Below, in pieces: positions 6,695-8,925 of a stretch of 8,925 nt of DNA. Both the position numbers and the translations under genes were made by a program. The notes beneath the pieces were generated by a model. The model made no database searches and had not been told where the DNA came from. It saw only the letters and a program-made list of their open reading frames with translations. Numbering within the stretch: the first letter of the stretch is position 1; the number at the start of each line of letters is the position of its first letter. Origin of the DNA: Bacillota bacterium (GTDB lineage Bacteria > Bacillota_E > JAJZYS01 > JAILZS01); the NCBI GenBank assembly GCA_021817625.1, contig JAKASY010000051.1, forward strand, positions 1-8,925, in the 5' to 3' direction.

Positions 6695-7425
6695 GCGCGG
6701 CCGAGACGCCCGGACCGGTCGAGGCCCTGTGGCAGGACCTTCTCACCGAGGCCGAGCGGGAGCGGCTGCGCACCGCCCGCTTCGGCCTCTCCGTCGGCCT
6801 CGGCGAGCGGCCGGCTGTGCTCGTGATCGACGCCCAGAACTACATGGTCGGGCCGCCGCCCGGCGCGCCGGCGGGGCCGTACCCGTCGGCCTGCGAGGCC
6901 GGGCGGGAGGCTGTGGCGCGCCTCGCGCCGCTTCTTGCCGCGGCGCGCCAAAGCGGCGTGCCGGTGGTCTACACCCGCTTCGTGCTCCGGCCCGACGGCA
7001 GCGACATCGGCGTCTACGGGCGAAAGCGGGCCCTTCTGAAGATCGACGGCTGGTGCCTCGAGGGCAGCGTCGGCGCCGAGATCGTGCCCGAGCTTCGGCC
7101 GCAGCCGCAGGACATCGTGCTCGTCAAGAAGAAGCCGAGCGCCTTCCTGGGCACGCCCCTCCTGGGCCTGCTCGTCGAACGCGGCGTCGACAGCCTGATC
7201 GTGGCGGGCGGCGCGACCAGCAACTGCGTGCGCGCCACGGTGGTGGACGCCATGTCCTACAACTACCGCACCACGGTGGCCTGGGACTGCGTGTTCGACC
7301 GCTTCGACATCAGCCATCGCGTGGCGCTGTTCGACCTCGGCCGGCAGTACGCGGACCTCGCCGACAGCCGCACGCTCACGGCCCATCTGGTCGGCCTCGC
7401 CAATTCGTCGGGGGCGGCATCGTGA
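6691..7425 (+). CDS. Isochorismatase-like cysteine hydrolase (amidohydrolase)
   Basis: A 244-residue cytoplasmic protein of the isochorismatase-like superfamily. The Asp-Lys-Cys triad is present: Asp47 in VLVIDAQN at 43-50, a lysine in LVKKKPSAF at 144-152 (Lys146 by the usual spacing to SAF), and Cys179 in GGATSNCVRATVVDA at 173-187, preceded by the usual cis-peptide region. The Cys-Val-Arg-Ala-Thr pattern and the N-terminal extension before the first strand resemble N-carbamoylsarcosine amidase, maleamate amidohydrolase and related C-N hydrolases more than nicotinamidase, which would have a recognisable metal-site DxHxxxxxH; none is visible here. Likely reaction: release of ammonia, or ammonia plus CO2, from an amide or N-carbamoyl acid. 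The start ATG at 6691 overlaps the upstream stop and lacks a strong ribosome binding site, so translation is probably coupled. Between a cyclase-family enzyme and a PuuE-like one, it is the natural candidate for the second hydrolysis of a ring-opened product. Exact substrate unproven. Confidence 0.92.
   Translation: MSAAETPGPVEALWQDLLTEAERERLRTARFGLSVGLGERPAVLVIDAQNYMVGPPPGAPAGPYPSACEAGREAVARLAPLLAAARQSGVPVVYTRFVLRPDGSDIGVYGRKRALLKIDGWCLEGSVGAEIVPELRPQPQDIVLVKKKPSAFLGTPLLGLLVERGVDSLIVAGGATSNCVRATVVDAMSYNYRTTVAWDCVFDRFDISHRVALFDLGRQYADLADSRTLTAHLVGLANSSGAAS
7410..7414 (+). promoter_or_regulatory. Ribosome binding site favouring the GTG start of the PuuE-like gene
   Basis: GGGGG lies 7 bases before GTG at 7422, which overlaps the upstream stop as GTGA. 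An in-frame ATG at 7431 would be 16 bases away, so GTG is preferred. Confidence 0.45.
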
Positions 7426-8348
7426 GCGGGATGGCCGGACCGCCGCGCGACTTCGTCGGCTACGGCCGCAGCGTCCCTGCGGCAGGGTGGCCCGGCGGAG
7501 CGCGCCTGGCGCTCAACCTGGTGCTCAACTACGAGGAGGGGAGCGAGCGCTCCCCCCTGGAGGGCGACGGGCGCAGCGAGGGCCTGGGCGAGGTGCCGCG
7601 CGTGGTCGCCGGCGAGGGTCGCGACCTCGCCACGGAGTCGGTCTACGAGTACGGCAGCCGGGCCGGGGTCTTCCGCCTCCTGCGCCTGTGCGAGCGGCTT
7701 GGGGTGCGCGTCACGTTCTTCGCCGCCGCTGTGGCGCTCGAGCGCAACCCCGAGGTCGGCGCCTGGATCCGCGAGGCGGGGCACGAGCCCTGCGGTCACG
7801 GCTGGCGCTGGAGCGAGGACTGGCTCGTGCCGCGCGAGGAGGAGGCACAGCGCATCCGCCAGGCGGTCGCCTCGATCGAGCGCACGTGCGGCACGCGGCC
7901 GGTCGGCTGGTACAACCGCTGGATGCCGAGCGCCCACACGCGCGAGCTCCTGGTCGAGGAAGGCGGCTTTCTCTACGATTCCAACGCCTACAACGACGAC
8001 CTGCCGTACTACGTGCCGGTGCTGGGCCGCCCGCACCTCGTGGTGCCGTACACCCTCGCCTACAACGACGTGCACTACGCGTACACGACCTACTCGAGCC
8101 CGTCCGCCTTCGTGGACACCTGCCGCCGGGCCATCGACTACCTCTGCCGGGAGGGGGACGAGGCGCCCCGCATGATGTCCATCGGCCTGCACGCGCGCTG
8201 GTCGGGACAGGCGGGGCGGGCCTCGGCCGTGGAGGAGATCGTCTCGCACGCCCTGTCTCGCGGCGACGTCTGGGTGGCAACGCGGCAGGAGATCGCGCTC
8301 CGCTGGCGCGAGCACTGCCCACCCGCGCCAACTGGCCGGGTCCCGTGA
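7422..8348 (+). CDS. PuuE allantoinase-like hydrolase, polysaccharide-deacetylase superfamily
   Basis: A 308-residue protein of the NodB-fold branch that contains PuuE, the allantoinase recruited from polysaccharide deacetylases. Match points recalled from that branch are PRDFVGYGR at 8-16, WPGGARLALNLVLNYEEGSE at 23-42, ESVYEYGSRAGVFRLL at 72-87, VTFFAAAVALERNP at 97-110, CGHGWRW at 124-130, VEEGGFLYDSNAYNDDLPYY at 178-197, LVVPYTLAYND at 206-216, PRMMSIGLHARWSGQAGR at 249-266 and a WREH near the end. Total length equals that of PuuE as I recall it. The metal-binding Asp-His-His set of true deacetylases is not kept: the usual DD is EE (38-39) and the HxxxH site is reduced to His126. With no signal peptide, a cell-wall role is unlikely. 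The predicted reaction is opening of a cyclic ureide or imide, but differences from PuuE at 163-170 (WYNRWMPS) and 257-265 make true allantoinase activity uncertain. Start chosen as GTG 7422; ATG 7431 would remove three residues. Confidence 0.88.
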   Translation: MSGMAGPPRDFVGYGRSVPAAGWPGGARLALNLVLNYEEGSERSPLEGDGRSEGLGEVPRVVAGEGRDLATESVYEYGSRAGVFRLLRLCERLGVRVTFFAAAVALERNPEVGAWIREAGHEPCGHGWRWSEDWLVPREEEAQRIRQAVASIERTCGTRPVGWYNRWMPSAHTRELLVEEGGFLYDSNAYNDDLPYYVPVLGRPHLVVPYTLAYNDVHYAYTTYSSPSAFVDTCRRAIDYLCREGDEAPRMMSIGLHARWSGQAGRASAVEEIVSHALSRGDVWVATRQEIALRWREHCPPAPTGRVP

Positions 8349-8925
8349 TCCGCGTGGCCGTGCCGCCGGACCTCGACGGCGCCTGGCGCGACGCCATCGC
8401 GTCGAGCGGGCTCGGCCTCGAGCCCTGCCCCTACGACGAGGCGCGCGAGCCCGAGGTCTTGCTCCTCGGGCTTGCGTACGGAAGGCGGCTTGAGAGCCTC
8501 CTGGGCGGCTGGCCCGGGGTGCGGTGGGTGCACGCCATGGCCACCGGGGTCGACGGCGTCGCGACGCCGCTTCTCGCGCAGCGGGGCATCACGCTCACGA
8601 ACTCCGCGGGCGCGATCGCGGGCCCGATGGCGGAGTTCGCCCTGGCCTGCATGTTCGCGTCGGCCAAGGCCCTGCCGACCCTCTGGCGGCAGCAGCGCGA
8701 CTCCGCCTGGCGGCGCGAGGACCTTGGCATGCGCCAGCTGGCCGGGCGCACGGCAGTGATCGTCGGCGTGGGCGAGGTGGGCCGACGCGTGCTCGCGCTC
8801 TGCCAGGCGCTGGGCATGGCGTGCATCGGCGTGACGGCACGTCCCGAGCGGGCGCAGGGCATGGACGCGAGGGTGTGGGGCACGGAGCGGCTCGCGCAGG
8901 CGCTTCATGTCGCGGACTTCGTGAT
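8345..8925 (+). CDS. D-isomer-specific 2-hydroxyacid dehydrogenase, 3'-partial
   Basis: An open frame from GTG at 8345, overlapping the upstream stop as GTGA, runs 193 codons to the window end without a stop. The protein begins VIRVAVPPDL. It has the substrate-domain patterns VRWVHAMATGVDGV at 59-72 and GITLTNSAGAIAGPMAEFAL at 81-100, then the Rossmann fingerprint LAGRTAVIVGVGEVGRRVL at 132-150 with GxGxxG at 141-146. The second beta strand CIGVTARPERA at 160-170 lacks the acidic residue that marks clear NAD preference, so coenzyme choice is undecided. Catalytic Arg, Glu and His lie beyond the window. Family enzymes reduce glyoxylate, hydroxypyruvate, pyruvate or other 2-oxo acids to D-2-hydroxy acids, or run in reverse. 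It could process a 2-oxo acid released by the CitE-like lyase, but that link is inference. The GTG start is easily missed if only ATG starts are used; an internal ATG lies at 8537, far inside the domain. Confidence 0.9.
   Translation, partial: MIRVAVPPDLDGAWRDAIASSGLGLEPCPYDEAREPEVLLLGLAYGRRLESLLGGWPGVRWVHAMATGVDGVATPLLAQRGITLTNSAGAIAGPMAEFALACMFASAKALPTLWRQQRDSAWRREDLGMRQLAGRTAVIVGVGEVGRRVLALCQALGMACIGVTARPERAQGMDARVWGTERLAQALHVADFV

Noticed and set aside
6159..7421. In-frame upstream extension of the PuuE-like gene
   Set aside because: Ser/Arg/Ala-rich shadow across the two upstream genes; the PuuE-type N-terminus begins just after GTG 7422.
7422..8348. Cell-wall or chitin deacetylase role for the PuuE-like gene
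   Set aside because: No signal peptide or membrane anchor, loss of the metal triad, and PuuE-type motifs throughout argue for a cytoplasmic ring-opening hydrolase.
1..8925. CRISPR arrays, tRNAs, insertion sequences and phage or plasmid signatures
   Set aside because: Scanned by eye; no regular repeats, transposase genes, terminal inverted repeats or tRNA-like folds, and coding density leaves no room for them.

Overview
The window is a densely packed, very GC-rich stretch of bacterial chromosome (strong G/C bias at third codon positions; GC judged by eye, not counted). It carries nine genes, all on the + strand, and almost no intergenic DNA. Adjacent genes mostly overlap by 4 bases (ATGA or GTGA) or abut. 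The longest non-coding gap is 74 bases, so the block reads as one catabolic operon, or two closely joined ones, that extends past both ends of the window. Lineage cannot be fixed from the sequence. The GC content, the Sec-type (not lipoprotein) substrate-binding protein and the mix of CitE-like, CaiB-like and CUT2 transporter genes fit a metabolically versatile, GC-rich soil or aquatic bacterium. The binding protein mildly favours a diderm (Gram-negative type) envelope.

Left part (1-2054): a 5'-truncated HpcH/HpaI-CitE family acyl-CoA lyase, then a complete CaiB/BaiF (family III) CoA-transferase. Such a pair typically activates an organic acid as its CoA thioester and cleaves it by a retro-Claisen reaction. 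Middle part (1993-5784): a complete CUT2-type (RbsABC-like) ABC importer, in the order permease, periplasmic binding protein, double-domain ATPase. Right part (5804-8348): three consecutive hydrolases. They are a metal-dependent 'cyclase' family hydrolase (kynurenine formamidase/isatin hydrolase fold), an isochorismatase-like cysteine amidohydrolase, and a hydrolase related to PuuE allantoinase within the polysaccharide-deacetylase superfamily. The right edge (8345-8925) holds the start of a D-isomer-specific 2-hydroxyacid dehydrogenase, cut by the window end.

Together the genes suggest import and breakdown of a small compound with hydrolysable C-N bonds, such as a cyclic ureide, imide or lactam. 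A PuuE-like or cyclase-like enzyme would open the ring, and the cysteine hydrolase would remove ammonia or carbamate. The resulting acid could be activated by the CoA-transferase and split by the lyase, and a 2-oxo acid product could be handled by the dehydrogenase. I know no characterised pathway with exactly this gene set. The substrate is inference; the enzyme families are well supported. No RNA genes, mobile elements, CRISPR arrays, clear terminators or promoters were seen.
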